From the NCBI GenBank assembly GCA_963678705.1, contig OY783207.1, positions 3,968,001-4,032,000 of the forward strand: a DNA stretch of 64,000 nt, written 5' to 3'. The notes beneath the pieces were generated by a model, which saw only the letters and a program-made list of their open reading frames with translations, was not told the DNA's origin and searched no databases. Shown one piece after another: positions 12,356 through 24,086 of this stretch. The DNA is from Panorpa germanica (Eukaryota > Arthropoda > Insecta > Mecoptera > Panorpidae). The position numbers and the translations under genes are program-made. Each line of letters opens with the position of its first letter. Positions within the stretch are counted from its first letter, which is position 1.

Positions 12356-13783
12356 ATGGATATGGAGGTTGAACCTCCCGATAAAAACCCGAACAATAAA
12401 AACAACTCTGTGACTAACAAATCATTTCCTACAGATAAAACATCCAGTGATATAACAGAAAACTTAAATAACAATAGTGACAATGTTAAAAAAATATTTA
12501 ATAATTTATACAACACAGAAACAAAATATGACTCGTATAAAGTAATGATAGTTAAAAATAATAGTGATGGAAATACATTTTTTAGTTCTCTTAAATTAGC
12601 AGAAATAATTTGTAAAATTAGCAATAAATCTAATATAATAGAAATTAAAAAAGTGGGAAGAAATAGAGTAATCGTTCAATGTGCTAATGCAGTACTAGCT
12701 AACGAAATTACCAAATCAACATTGCTGAAAAACAATGGGTATGAAGCGTTTATCCCATTTTACTGGTGCACAAAAGTAGCTATTATAAAAGGTGTTGATA
12801 TTGAATATTCGGAAGATACAATTTTAAATAATATAGAGTGTCCACCTTTTAAAGTAACGAGAGTGCAAAGGTTAAATCGAAAACTAAGAGTTGACGGAGC
12901 TATAAAATATGAACCCAGTACAACAGTGAAATTATTCTTTGAAGGACTTGCTATTCCTGCTTATGTTTACATGTGGAGAGTGAGACGAGCATGTGAACCA
13001 TTTGTACAACAGACGATACAATGTTATAATTGTTTTAAATTTGGACATGCAGCCACAAAATGTAGAGCAAAAGTAGCAAAATGTAAATTCTGCGGAAGTG
13101 AAGATCATTTACGTACTGCATGCACATCTCCTAATCCGACATGCATAAATTGTAAACTTAACCACGAGGCTACAGACAATGAATGTCCTGAAAAAAAAAG
13201 ACAAATCAAGATAAAAGATCTCATGGCCCAACACAATCTCAGTTTTTATGAAGCAAAATTAGAATTAACAGAAAAAAATACAGACTATTTATACTCAGTA
13301 AGAACTCAAAACTCTTTTGAAGCTCTAAACTACAATGAGACTTTTCCAAATATCACTAATAAATACAATAGTATCAACATAATTCCAACATACAAACCAA
13401 ACCCTTTAACCAGAAGAACCAATACCAGAGTGAATAAATCAAATACAGGTAACTCATTACAAAGATCTTACAGTCAACCACAACCTACGACATCCAGTAA
13501 AGAACCATTTCCAAAAAGAAGAAGAGAAGAAAAGAAACCTAACAATGAAGAAAGTGACACATTCCTTAAGAAAACTAATCAAGAAAAAAACAGAAAGCAA
13601 ATCAACCAAGAGAAACCTGATATTACAATGGAAAATTATGATAATGATACCTGCTATAAATCAATATATAATAAAAATAATGATGACAAAATTAAAGATA
13701 CAAACAAAGACCCTAATATTACATCCCAATCTCTTAGAAGCTACAAGAAACAAATATCTAGTGTACAATGGCCAAACTCGTAA
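12356..13783 (+). CDS. LINE ORF1 (Gag-like RNA-binding protein with zinc knuckles)
   Basis: 475 residues. The first ATG after the 5' UTR starts a frame that opens with an Asn/Lys-rich, low-complexity region (about 1-60). A globular region (about 60-215) contains VMIVKNN and KVGRNRVIVQC, probably the RRM-like part of such Gag proteins. Three CCHC-type knuckles follow at about residues 223-276: CYNCFKFGHAATKC and CKFCGSEDHLRTAC (both C-x2-C-x4-H-x4-C), then a looser CINCKLNHEATDNEC. The C-terminal ~200 residues are basic and Lys/Asn/Pro/Ser-rich. The family function is to bind element RNA and form the ribonucleoprotein used in retrotransposition. An overlapping 110-codon frame at 13545-13877 is a shadow of the A-rich 3' part. 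Confidence 0.9.
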   Translation: MDMEVEPPDKNPNNKNNSVTNKSFPTDKTSSDITENLNNNSDNVKKIFNNLYNTETKYDSYKVMIVKNNSDGNTFFSSLKLAEIICKISNKSNIIEIKKVGRNRVIVQCANAVLANEITKSTLLKNNGYEAFIPFYWCTKVAIIKGVDIEYSEDTILNNIECPPFKVTRVQRLNRKLRVDGAIKYEPSTTVKLFFEGLAIPAYVYMWRVRRACEPFVQQTIQCYNCFKFGHAATKCRAKVAKCKFCGSEDHLRTACTSPNPTCINCKLNHEATDNECPEKKRQIKIKDLMAQHNLSFYEAKLELTEKNTDYLYSVRTQNSFEALNYNETFPNITNKYNSINIIPTYKPNPLTRRTNTRVNKSNTGNSLQRSYSQPQPTTSSKEPFPKRRREEKKPNNEESDTFLKKTNQEKNRKQINQEKPDITMENYDNDTCYKSIYNKNNDDKIKDTNKDPNITSQSLRSYKKQISSVQWPNS

Positions 13784-13980
13784 GAAAACATCAATATATA
13801 AATTAAGTTTATTTTTTAATAAAAACTCTATTCACATCACTAAACCAAATCGGTTTATAAATTTACTAAAATATTAAATCAACAACAATTATATAAACAT
13901 AAAGAAAAAATAAAATATATAAATAAATCGAAAAACAAGACATTAGATATAAAAATTAATCATTAATTAAAACAGTTAAA

Positions 13981-16900
13981 ATGATAAATTTTATTCAATG
14001 GAATTGCAGAGGAGTCAGATATATTAAAGAGGAACTACAACATATGTTACAGAAGCATAACATACATATATGCATACTATCAGAAACGTTTTTAACAAAA
14101 AATCTCAATTTCAACATCAAAGGTTATTTTATTGAAAGAGAAGATAGGATACAGAATACAAACTATAATCCCCACGGGGGTGTTGCTATCTTGATTCATA
14201 AATCTATAAAATATAAACGAGTAATGCTAAATAACCCATTTAATTCGGTCGAAATAGTTGGAATAATTTTAACACATAACGAAACTGATGTAATATGTAT
14301 TTTATCAATCTATGCTAAACCGAATCATAAACTATCTAATTCTAATTGGTCACAGATAAAACAACAAATAGATGTTCCTGTTATACTTGCTGGAGATTTT
14401 AACGCGACTAATCTTGCTTGGGATATAAATTGTCCAGGTAGTCAGTATGAAGGTAACGAATTGTTAGATTTCATAGAAAACGAAAATCTAAATATTATCA
14501 ACGAGGATAAACCAACTAGAGTAAGCAATCTCAGTACAAGGGACAGTATATTGGATCTCACATTGGTATCAATGACGTTAACACAACAAATTACTTCGTG
14601 GCAAGTTCTTGCAGATAGCTTAGGTAGTGATCACTACCCAATTTTTTTCTGTTTGAATGACTATAATAAAGACCGTTACCGTACATCTGAATATTTAACG
14701 AGGAGAAATTTCCGAAAAGCAGATTGGGAGAAATATAGCCTTGAAATAGAAAGCAGAATTTCAAACCTTAGCACAAATGGAATCACAAGTAATCCCCAAG
14801 ATGTTGAAAACAAATACAACCAATTTAGAGATGTTATTAATAATTCGGCAGACATACATATCCCATCTACCAGATTGTATAATATAACTCCTAATAAAAT
14901 AAAACCGTCTTGGTGGGACACAGAGTGCAATAAAATGATAGCTCAAAGAAAATTAGCACTAACTATTTTTAATAAAAACATGACAATGGCGAATTATTTA
15001 AATTATAAAAAACATCAAGCTAAAACCAGACGATATTTTAGAGCCAGAAAAAAAATAGAATGGCAAAATTTCTGCGAGAATTTAAACCCAAACACAACAA
15101 CCAACATTGTCTGGAATAATATAAGAAAAATTAACAATAAAAGCTATAGTACTAAAAGGATAAGTGATACTGAAAATTTAATAGAAGAATTCATTAAAAA
15201 AAAATTTCCACAGAACAACAATTTAAATATTACTACCACCATCATCGTAAAAGATAATTTTCTAGATAATAACATAAATAAAAATGAAGTAAAATTCGCG
15301 TTAAATCATAATAAAAACAGTAGCACAGGATTTGATAGAATAAATTACAAAATGATACAAAACTTACCTGACAATGCAATAAATCATCTTACACAAATAT
15401 ATAATCAGTCATTAAACACTGCTGATATACCATTAGACTGGAAAAAACATATCGTTGTTCCTATATTAAAAACAGGAAAAGATCCAAACAAAGAAGAATC
15501 ATTCAGACCAATTACTTTACTATCATGTATGGGCAAAACTATGGAATCCATCATCAAAAACAGACTGGAGTGGTATCTCGAACATAATAAAAGATTACCT
15601 GAGTTACAATTTGCGTTTAGAAAAACAAGAAGTACACAGCATAACTTAAACATATTGAATATCGATATTCAAAGAACATACAGTAAAAATCATTATATGA
15701 TAGCTGCTTTCATTGACATTGAAGCTGCTTATGACAATGTTAATCTAAAAATATTAAAAGAAAAAGTAGAAAACATAGGTATATCTTCCAAAATATCCAA
15801 CTGGATTATAAACTACTTCCAAAATAGAGAAATAACAGTTAGATACAATAATAAGTTAACTGGTCCTATACTATGTAATCACGGAATTCCACAAGGCTCA
15901 ATATTATCTCCCTTATTATTCAACATATACACAGAAAAGTTAACAACATTATCAGATAACAACACAACAGTACTGATGTATGCAGATGACATGGTTATTT
16001 ATAGTATGGGCCATACACAAGATATAGCTCAAAACAGATTACAATCGAAATTAAGAAAACTAGATATTTTACTAAAGGAAATCAAATTAAATATATCGTC
16101 AGAAAAAAGTAAAATAGTTATATTTACAAGGCATAGAATAAACTGCAGTCCAAAAATAACCATCAGAAATAAAAATATAACTGTTAGTTCAAATACCAAA
16201 TTTCTGGGTATATTCTTTGATACGAAAAGCACTTGGGCGAAAGAAATTGCACATATTATTAACAAATGTCAAAAAGGCTTAAATTTGATGCGATGTATAG
16301 CAGGATACAAATGGGGCGCACACCCAACAACCTTAATAAAAATATATAAAGCTATTGTTAGACCGCATATTGACTATTCTAGTACTATGATCTGCACCGC
16401 AAATAACTCAAGATTAAAAAAAATTGAAATTATACAAAACAAATGTTTAAGAATAATATTAGGTGCAATGGTTTCAACACCAATCCAAATCCTCAACTAT
16501 CAAACTAATATTCCTCCGGTAAATATCAGAATACAACAAATATCAGACAGTTTCTTTTGTAAAAACAGACATAACTCATGTGGCCCCTTAAATACAAGAT
16601 TATCTAAACTATATGTTCTTTATAATAAACCATATTGGACAACTCATAAAAAACCGGCACTTTTAACTAGTTTTGATAGATATAATAACTTGAACTTAGA
16701 GGTACACAACATTATACCTTTTTTCAAATTTCCATTAGAAATAAGCATGACAACAATACATACAGAAATAAATTTGTTCAAGAAGAATGACAGTAAGGAA
16801 ATAACTTATCAAAAATATATGGAATATATAACAAAAGATGATATAAACTGGAGTATATGGTTTACCGATGGTTCATTCGAAAAAAACTCTAAAACTGGAG

Positions 16901-17709
16901 GAATTGGCATTTTCAATTATAATACAGATCAACAGTATAAATACAAACTTAACAACATCACAAATTCTTATAATACAGAAATAACAGCAATTATGAAATT
17001 ACTAGAAATAATACAAAAAACTGACAATAAAAATATATTAATCTTCACAGATTCTCGTAGTGTTTGTGTATCTTTAAATAACAATAAATTCAAAAACAAT
17101 AATAATAACAAAATATGTTCAATTAAAGAATATCTTTTAAAAATGGAAAAAAATGATATCAATGTTAAACTTATTTGGATTCCTGGACATGTAGGCATAA
17201 AAGGAAACGAAATGGCTGACAAACTGGCCAAAGAAGCTTGTGTAGATGGGGAAATAATAGAAATAAATTGGTCAATAAATGATTCCAAAAAAATAATTAA
17301 AGAAAATTGTATGGCAGAATGGCAGAATATATATAATGAGAAAAGTCAAAGTACTGGAAAAAATTTTTTTGCAGCGAATCAAAAAATTCCAACAACCACA
17401 TGGTTTAATAAAAACCATTCACGAAGATATATTTCAACAAATTGTCGAATGAAATCTGGGCATTCTAGATGTCCAGCTCATCTGTACAAAATAAATATAA
17501 AAGACACACCAAATTGTATATGTGGAGAAGAAGGGTCTTTGGACCATATAATTCTAGGGTGTCATCTTTTAACATCAAAAATTGATAGACTTTTAAATGA
17601 TTTATGTAATGTAACACAGTTCCCAGTCAATATGTCCTGTTTAATGACAAGTGAAGCAACGGCGGAAATATTAACAAACTTTGTGATAGAAAATAATATA
17701 GAAGTGTAA
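13981..17709 (+). CDS. LINE ORF2: endonuclease, reverse transcriptase, RNase H
   Basis: 1242 residues, uninterrupted. The N-terminal AP-endonuclease domain (1 to ~230) shows N8 (QWNCRG), E35 (LSETFL), the GDFN motif at 138-141 and the SDH motif at 216-218, all expected active-site elements. The reverse transcriptase (about 480-760) has FRPITLL, an AFRKTRST block, GIPQGSILSPLLF, the catalytic YADD (Y667, D669, D670) and an FLGIFFD block. The RNase H domain has D963 (TDGS), E1000, D1024 (TDS) and, after the WIPGHVG motif, D1080. A C-x-C...H...C-type motif (CICGEEGSLDHIILGC) lies at ~1179-1194. The protein would nick target DNA and prime reverse transcription there. Its start lies 197 bp after ORF1 and has no overlap, so translation would need reinitiation or an internal start. 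Confidence 0.95.
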   Translation: MINFIQWNCRGVRYIKEELQHMLQKHNIHICILSETFLTKNLNFNIKGYFIEREDRIQNTNYNPHGGVAILIHKSIKYKRVMLNNPFNSVEIVGIILTHNETDVICILSIYAKPNHKLSNSNWSQIKQQIDVPVILAGDFNATNLAWDINCPGSQYEGNELLDFIENENLNIINEDKPTRVSNLSTRDSILDLTLVSMTLTQQITSWQVLADSLGSDHYPIFFCLNDYNKDRYRTSEYLTRRNFRKADWEKYSLEIESRISNLSTNGITSNPQDVENKYNQFRDVINNSADIHIPSTRLYNITPNKIKPSWWDTECNKMIAQRKLALTIFNKNMTMANYLNYKKHQAKTRRYFRARKKIEWQNFCENLNPNTTTNIVWNNIRKINNKSYSTKRISDTENLIEEFIKKKFPQNNNLNITTTIIVKDNFLDNNINKNEVKFALNHNKNSSTGFDRINYKMIQNLPDNAINHLTQIYNQSLNTADIPLDWKKHIVVPILKTGKDPNKEESFRPITLLSCMGKTMESIIKNRLEWYLEHNKRLPELQFAFRKTRSTQHNLNILNIDIQRTYSKNHYMIAAFIDIEAAYDNVNLKILKEKVENIGISSKISNWIINYFQNREITVRYNNKLTGPILCNHGIPQGSILSPLLFNIYTEKLTTLSDNNTTVLMYADDMVIYSMGHTQDIAQNRLQSKLRKLDILLKEIKLNISSEKSKIVIFTRHRINCSPKITIRNKNITVSSNTKFLGIFFDTKSTWAKEIAHIINKCQKGLNLMRCIAGYKWGAHPTTLIKIYKAIVRPHIDYSSTMICTANNSRLKKIEIIQNKCLRIILGAMVSTPIQILNYQTNIPPVNIRIQQISDSFFCKNRHNSCGPLNTRLSKLYVLYNKPYWTTHKKPALLTSFDRYNNLNLEVHNIIPFFKFPLEISMTTIHTEINLFKKNDSKEITYQKYMEYITKDDINWSIWFTDGSFEKNSKTGGIGIFNYNTDQQYKYKLNNITNSYNTEITAIMKLLEIIQKTDNKNILIFTDSRSVCVSLNNNKFKNNNNNKICSIKEYLLKMEKNDINVKLIWIPGHVGIKGNEMADKLAKEACVDGEIIEINWSINDSKKIIKENCMAEWQNIYNEKSQSTGKNFFAANQKIPTTTWFNKNHSRRYISTNCRMKSGHSRCPAHLYKINIKDTPNCICGEEGSLDHIILGCHLLTSKIDRLLNDLCNVTQFPVNMSCLMTSEATAEILTNFVIENNIEV

Positions 17710-17941
17710 TTTAAGTTAAAATATTTTATTTAGTATGTATTTAATTTTAAGTTTAATTTTTTAAAAGAATCAATTTGTTTTGTATTTATTAGAACAATTA
17801 TAATTTATATGTAAATTTTTATATAATTTTACAAATAAAAGCAATGGCAAGAAGGCTGAATAAGCCAAAGCCTAAATAAATAAAAAAAAAAAAAAAAAGA
17901 ATTATAATTATAATTAATAATAAAATTCAGGAATAGTAAAG

Positions 17942-17990
17942 AAATACTGTTTTAAAAATGTTTCACTCATATAAATCAGATCTGTTCGAT
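17942..17990 (-). repeat. Right arm of the inverted repeat flanking the full-length LINE
   Basis: Reverse-complement partner of 12090-12139. It starts 31 bp after the 3' target duplication, so the LINE landed in the AT-rich loop between the arms. Confidence 0.8.
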
Positions 17991-20900
17991 TACGACCATT
18001 GTTCGCAAGACTCAGGAATATTTTCCCAGATCATATTTATATTTTACCAAAATCTGTAAGATGGTGGTGTTACTATTGAAAGGTAGGTTTACTAGTACGA
18101 TAATTTAAATTTGGTTTGAGTTTCAGCTACACAAATGGAAACGGTTTGCAACTCAGTTCAGCACAAAAAGTGTGTAACTGAGAAATAATGAGATAAGAAG
18201 CTAAAAAAAAGTAATAGAAGCACTTATAATTATGTATAAAAAGTAATTAAATTTGCATTTAAATTCAAGAGTGATTCTTTTAAAACAACTGGAGAAAATC
18301 AAAGAATTCAACTTGCATTTGAGAAGAGAACTAGTTTATCAACCACATATGATAAATGAGATTCCTGTAAAATAGTTATCCAAGACTCAAATCATTTATG
18401 GTTTGCGTTTTAAGTATATCATTCAAAAACAAGAGCAATGTATTAATTAATTTTAGTTATTACTAATTCATTAATAATAACTTATAGCATGTTTGTTTAG
18501 CAGCATTCTAGCAATTAATAGAAATTTTCATTACATATATGCATCACACTAAAATAAACTCCGCGGGGTGAAATTCTATTAGAAATATAATACATTGTTT
18601 ACTTATTACAAAATCCCCGCATGACGTTGATTGATTGATCAGTTATTTATCCATTGCATTGTTCTATATATAATACACGCATTAAACAAAGGGCTACCAT
18701 TATTCGCATAACAATAATAGGCAGTGGTGGACTAGCAAGTGTGCTCACTTGAAAAATAATCGTCGCTTAAATACGCTTGCATTGTGTGACAGTCCCAATG
18801 CACCACCCGCGCTGGAAGACGCTGATGCAATAATGTGTACAGTCGTGTGTATAATACAGTGTGCGCTGTTACAACCAAACATGTATTATTTTGCAGTGTT
18901 ATGTACATATATAATGATATACATATAATTATAACTAGAGATTGCTTATGAGATATGCACAATATGATATATAATAACAACAAGTATATATAACATAGAA
19001 AATAAAGAGAAATTCTTACGTAATGTTATGCTTTCTTATTATTATATTTAGATCGAGAGTTATTCGTTTGATATGAAGCAGAGAATAATAATAAAATCAA
19101 ATATATACATATAATTTAAGTAATAACACAAATATTTGAGCATATAAGCAACAAAACAAAAGAACTATTATAGAATTGTATTACGAGTTATTTCTCTTTT
19201 GATATTTGATATGTATCTTTCTTCTGGAATACATTTTATTGGAATTTCTAGAAAGGTTCAAGGCGCGATTGCCATACCACACTCGGAAAATTCAGATATG
19301 TTTTGTGAGATAACTAAAATTTAATTCAATAGGGTTGACATTTATTTGATTTTCTTTTAAATTGAAAAAAATTGATGGGTATGTTAATGTTTAACATTTT
19401 ATTCAACTCTGAAAATGTAGCGCTATAGATATCGTTTTATTACGTGAATTCGTGGTATTACGCGCCTGCAAGGTCGGCAACACATATAACACGATCAGTT
19501 TATGTTGAATAGCCCGCTGTACATATGGAAATTTATTGCATTGTGACTGTCAAGAATGACTAAATTTCTATAAGCCTTTCATGGGGCTTTCAGAACCTCA
19601 ATTAATTATAATGTTATAGAAATTATCAACGTTTAAAGTAGTTACTTTGTCCTTTTAATCAATAAGTGATAAAATCTACAATAAATTCATGTCCTTTTCA
19701 TACTCTCTTCCATTCTCTAAGCTGTCATTACTGTTCATCAACAGATGATGCAAGATACAAGTGATACATCAACGTATCAAACGTCAGATACTATTTGCAG
19801 TTGTCTAGAGCAACACATAAAGTTTTGATATTATAAATGTAGTAAACAGAATTAAATATAATCCAATACTTATTATCGACCTACGCTTTATATTATCTTT
19901 ATTATAGACATTACTATATAATGATCACAAGAAATTTAAATCAATTTTTTTAAGCGTAGTATAACGTCTCATCAAGCGACTTTCGTAGAATTAGATTTTG
20001 ATTACATTTTTTTATTAACTGTATCTAGTTAGTTTATTAAAAAGATATATGTTACAAATAACAGTACAAAGTTTAATGGTATATAAGCCCATCGTCCCCA
20101 TTGTCACGTCTTGCTACACATTGCGGAAACCACGCCCCCCTCCACCCCCTGTTGTGACGTCACATATTTGAAAAAATATATATTTAGTTTTATTTTGTTT
20201 CTCTATTTCTTGGAAGTCGAATTTTAAACTAAGTGTGACACTACAAAATTTGTGCTTCTCTTGTCACACTTTGTGGGTCTTTCCTCCCCCTTTTTATGTG
20301 ACGCATGAACTAATAGATGGCCCCTTACATACTTTACAAAGCTGTATACATACAATATTCTTTGCCCAGAGTAAAATTTCCAAGGTAATTACTAATATAG
20401 CAGCGTGTTAAAACATTTCCTTATAAATAAAAATATACATGTGACGTCATATCGCTCTCTATAACAGCACCATTCATTTTATACGGTGAAAACTATCACA
20501 TGTTGTACTATATCATTTTAATTACTAATTTATGTCTTATTAATTAAAGTACGAGTATGTTACATAACAATACGTGATATTTCTCTATTGTTTGAAAATT
20601 GCTACTGTAATTTCATTATATTACTTTATATATAATACATATCAATTTGAATTACATCAGTTCTGTATTTTTCAAATCAATGGAGATATATTTCAAAGTG
20701 AAAAACAAATAAAAATGTATATTGCGATGGTTTTCGAAAAAATTGTTTTATTAACTTTTATTATTTTTGCTAAAAACTACTTAAATCAATTTAGTTAATA
20801 TTTTGTAAATATTTAACGGCACCGTCATAAAATAGTACGATAGGTGAAACGATACTTAGCCATTTTTTGAACCACAAATGTTAATAAGCAGGATCGTGCG

Positions 20901-21244
20901 TATTTTCAGCACTACGCTTGGTTGAGAATTCTTGAGGGGCAAGCACAGGAAATTAAAGATCTTCACTTAAATTTTAATTTAACAATTCACTTGTTTATTT
21001 GATCATATGAAATTCACAAGTTTTAATAATAATAACAATAATTAACACTTAAAATATAACAAAGTAGTAAGAGACCACGAGTATACAGCAGGCTAAATAT
21101 TATCAAAAAAAACCACGTTTTTTAATGTTTAAATCGTTTTATGTAAGTAACTATAAACGCGAATCAAAATCTAAAGCTGCAATTAGTTAGATGAATAACG
21201 TATCTACATTTTAGGCATTCTTCCACTGACTTTTAATGAGTTGG
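17991..21244. other. Intergenic DNA with short repeat relics
   Basis: No gene recognised. It includes a Harbinger-type terminus at 18759-18792 and, at about 20087-20330, C-rich blocks beside TGACGTCA and TGTCAC motifs (for example CCACGCCCCCCTCCACCCC) that stand out from the AT-rich background and look like a transposon relic of unknown type. Confidence 0.45.
18759..18792 (+). repeat. Single PIF/Harbinger-type terminus (fragment)
   Basis: CGTCGCTTAAATACGCTTGC followed by ATTGTGTGACAG matches the right terminus of the complete element at 54655-55116 with a few differences. No partner terminus was seen nearby, so this is a truncated relic. Confidence 0.6.
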
Positions 21245-21475
21245 AACCGCAAAAATAAGTTTTGAAAATGAATTCTGCTTAATTTCTAGTTAAATTCCAA
21301 TTTTTATATGACTTGTAACATTTCTAAGGGTTTGTCATAAATTTTATAACCTTTATTATGGTTCTCAAACTTACGCTTAAGACTTAGAAATATATAGAGT
21401 ATAAAAATATAAAAATTGGAATTTAACTAGAAAATATAGCAATATCAATTTTCAAAAGTTATTACCGTTACTAAT
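21245..21475. repeat. ~230-bp hairpin-forming inverted repeat
   Basis: Left arm about 21257-21308, right arm about 21409-21461. The inner 23 bp are perfectly complementary (CTAGTTAAATTCCAATTTTT... against ...AAAAATTGGAATTTAACTAG). The outer ~30 bp pair with a few mismatches (TTTTGAAAAT... against ...ATTTTCAAAA). The loop is ~100 nt. It may be a foldback MITE or a transcribed hairpin. No target duplication is evident. Confidence 0.75.
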
Positions 21476-23311
21476 AATTACTAATACCGTTCATTCACAC
21501 CAACACCATAATAGATAATTGGTCATTTACCTATCAAGGATCTTCTAAATACATATTAAAATCACGGTGTACTCGATAAAACTGAAAATGAAAGTAAGAC
21601 ACAGCAACTACAAGTAACGGATTGTAAAAACTAGAACGATAACCCCAATCTCCATAAATCTTAAGAACGAATCAAAGCAAGTAGCAAAGTCGTTGAAAAA
21701 AACAATTTCGACTCGCGAGCATTGAAATAGGCTATTGCTTTACAAAATAGCAAAAATACCTCGGAAATTTATTCATAGACTAATATAAATTCCTGTGTGA
21801 AATCATTTTCAACTTTAAATTTCAAATGAGGATGTTTTTTTAGTCTTATTATGTTCAAAAAATATCTTTAGGGAACTGCCTATTTCATTGAAGAGAATTG
21901 CATTGTGTCAGCTGCAATTGTTACACCCAGAATAAGTTGATAGTGTAGCGTTGAAGAATGCATTGCATTATCAGTGCAGTAATGGCCAGTTCTTGGCAAC
22001 AAGAGTCTAGTTTTATATTGATTTTAATCGTATCAAGATAATTTATCTGTTTAGTGGGATTAATAATTCCAAAATTATTATATTTTTGTGAAAAACAATA
22101 AAAAAAAACAAGTCATAATTTGTAATGTATTTACAAAAAGACTTTGAAGCCCAATTATTGACGCCGGGTTAAAAATTACCAGTGAAACAAAATAATAATG
22201 AATTTTACAACTTAACTATGTTCTCTTTTTATTTTGAATACGTTTGTTTAACTTTTAAAACCTGATCAATACAATTACATATATGTAAGGTTTTTTTAAC
22301 GTAAAAAAGTTTACCCGTTGCATAACATTTTTTAGGTTACAATAATGTAAATTTGTACATGTACATTTTCTGACAATAATGAAACTATTTATGCAAGATT
22401 ATATAGTCTTACATTTTCAACAAATATATTCGGAAAAGAGTTTTAATGTATCTTAATATTCTTTAGTTTACAATTGTCTTGAGACATGAGACTTAAGAGA
22501 TGGTTTAGTAGCTAAACAAATAAATATTTCTATTCCAGGCACTGGATTATAACTAACAATGGTATGTTCTGCTTACTAGGATGTTAACATTACTTGTACG
22601 TATATCAGAAATTAAACTAGTTAATCAAACAAACAAAAATACCAATGCCAATATTTATTCAACAATTTCTTTGTTGACTAAAAACACAAATGTACACCAA
22701 AACAGATATTTTGATTGACATTTCAATTATCGATTTCAACAACTCTGACACAATCTTTTGAAAATGTTTGGCTAGCCATGCAGTAGTTTTGTGCAAACAG
22801 AATATAAAGCTTTAGATGCAGATTAAGAAAGAATATTAATAATATCTCCTATGCAATATTTAGGGTCAATTGCATTGCTATGCAATTAGATTGCATATGC
22901 ATTTCGAATCTAGTATGTATTATATATTCTATCAACATAGTACGATGCAATGATATCAAAACCACGCCACACTACCTACAGTAATGAAACAAAGCCATTT
23001 GCATTCATATACACTATTAAATGGATTACATACTCGTAGATACATAGAGAATTAGCATATACACGGACCACGGTTATAATTTCTGGGTTTGGTTGTTATT
23101 AAGTGAAATTAAGTTTAATTGTAATTATGTACGTACATAATCATAAACTTATTAGGCAGCACTTTTTACAAAAGGTTTATATAGACTAGACAGGTAAAGA
23201 ATACTTCAGATTTAGTCTAGCACTGAGTAACTACTTCTCTCTTTTGATCAGTTCATCTCTCTGAAGACTAACGTACTTAGTTTCTTCATGGTACTAACAA
23301 ATTATAAAAAA
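21476..23311. other. Intergenic DNA, no gene seen
   Basis: AT-rich. About 22262-22350 (AAGTTTACCCGTTGCATAAC and ACATTTTTTAGGTTA) resembles the interior of the element at 56170-56593 and is probably a relic of that family. Confidence 0.45.
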
Positions 23312-24086
23312 CCACGCTTAAGGAGGTACAGGACGTACCGTCAATACTAAAAGTTTATCTCTCGGTAATACGAAATGCAAAATACGAAGTACATGAAGGA
23401 ACGAGCAAATATTGGGACTATATCTTTGAAAATAAATTTTTCAATTTCCTATTAAACTGCTTTTTGCTAGTTAAAATGATTTTTTTATGCATGTAATAGT
23501 TTGATAAATGAAAAATTACCTATAATTAATATCAAATTTATATTAATTCAATTTAAATTCAAATTAAATAATTTGAAAAAGGAATAATAAATTAGGCAAC
23601 GCTGTAAATTTACGTGTGTTGACGCATGCGGGATTTGGTTTTTTGACAAATAAATTGTTATATTTTATATAATATTTATTCCGATTTTGAATTTCCCGCT
23701 CAAATTGACATTTGCAACGTTGCCGGCTTATAACCTACATTTACTGTTTCTTTAAGGTTTTATTTAAATATTTTCGTATATACGTATCCTTTTGATAATT
23801 TTCTTTTTGCAATAGTTACAGAAAAGATTATTTTATATACACCTAGTTTTTGAAAGCCGTGTCACCATTTTTTCATAGTTAAAAGTTATATTATGTGGTG
23901 AAATTGAGCTAAAAATTTAGATTTGTATGGAAAATGACTATTTTTAATCATGTGTAAAAAGAAAACTATGAACCCTAGGTCTCTAAAATTTTGAGACTGC
24001 ATGTATTTTAACTATTTGTATCGACCCTCCAAATTTCACAACGTTTTCATCATTTACGTTAACGTCCTATACCTCCTCAAGTGTAT
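23312..24086. mobile_element. ~775-bp non-autonomous element with inverted termini
   Basis: Left end CGCTTAAGGAGGTACAGGACGT (23315 on) is the reverse complement, with three or four mismatches, of the right end AACGTCCTATACCTCCTCAAGTGT (24061 on). No frame in between exceeds 60 codons. The target duplication is unclear, so the superfamily is unassigned. Confidence 0.65.

Larger units (their letters stand above)
12153..17898 (+). mobile_element. Full-length non-LTR retrotransposon (I-like, RNase H-bearing)
   Basis: 5.75 kb bounded by a perfect 12-bp target duplication, GAATTATAATTA, at 12141-12152 and 17899-17910. The 5' end begins CAGTTTACATCGAGTC, followed by a 203-bp 5' UTR. The two ORFs are intact with a 197-bp gap between them. 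The 3' UTR is ~190 bp, with an AATAAA-like end and a run of about 17 A. The domain order of ORF2 (endonuclease, reverse transcriptase, RNase H, C-terminal zinc motif) fits the I superfamily better than R1 or Jockey, which usually lack RNase H. The sense strand is very A-rich. A complete structure and uninterrupted frames suggest a young, possibly competent copy. Confidence 0.95.

Noticed and set aside
13545-13877. 110-codon frame overlapping the end of LINE ORF1
   Set aside because: Lys/Ile-rich product of the A-rich sense strand in a second frame. ORF1 itself has the zinc knuckles and the longer frame.
20087-20330. C-rich blocks with TGACGTCA, similar in flavour to 42223-42430
   Set aside because: The two regions do not align beyond composition and the palindrome; left as an unclassified relic.
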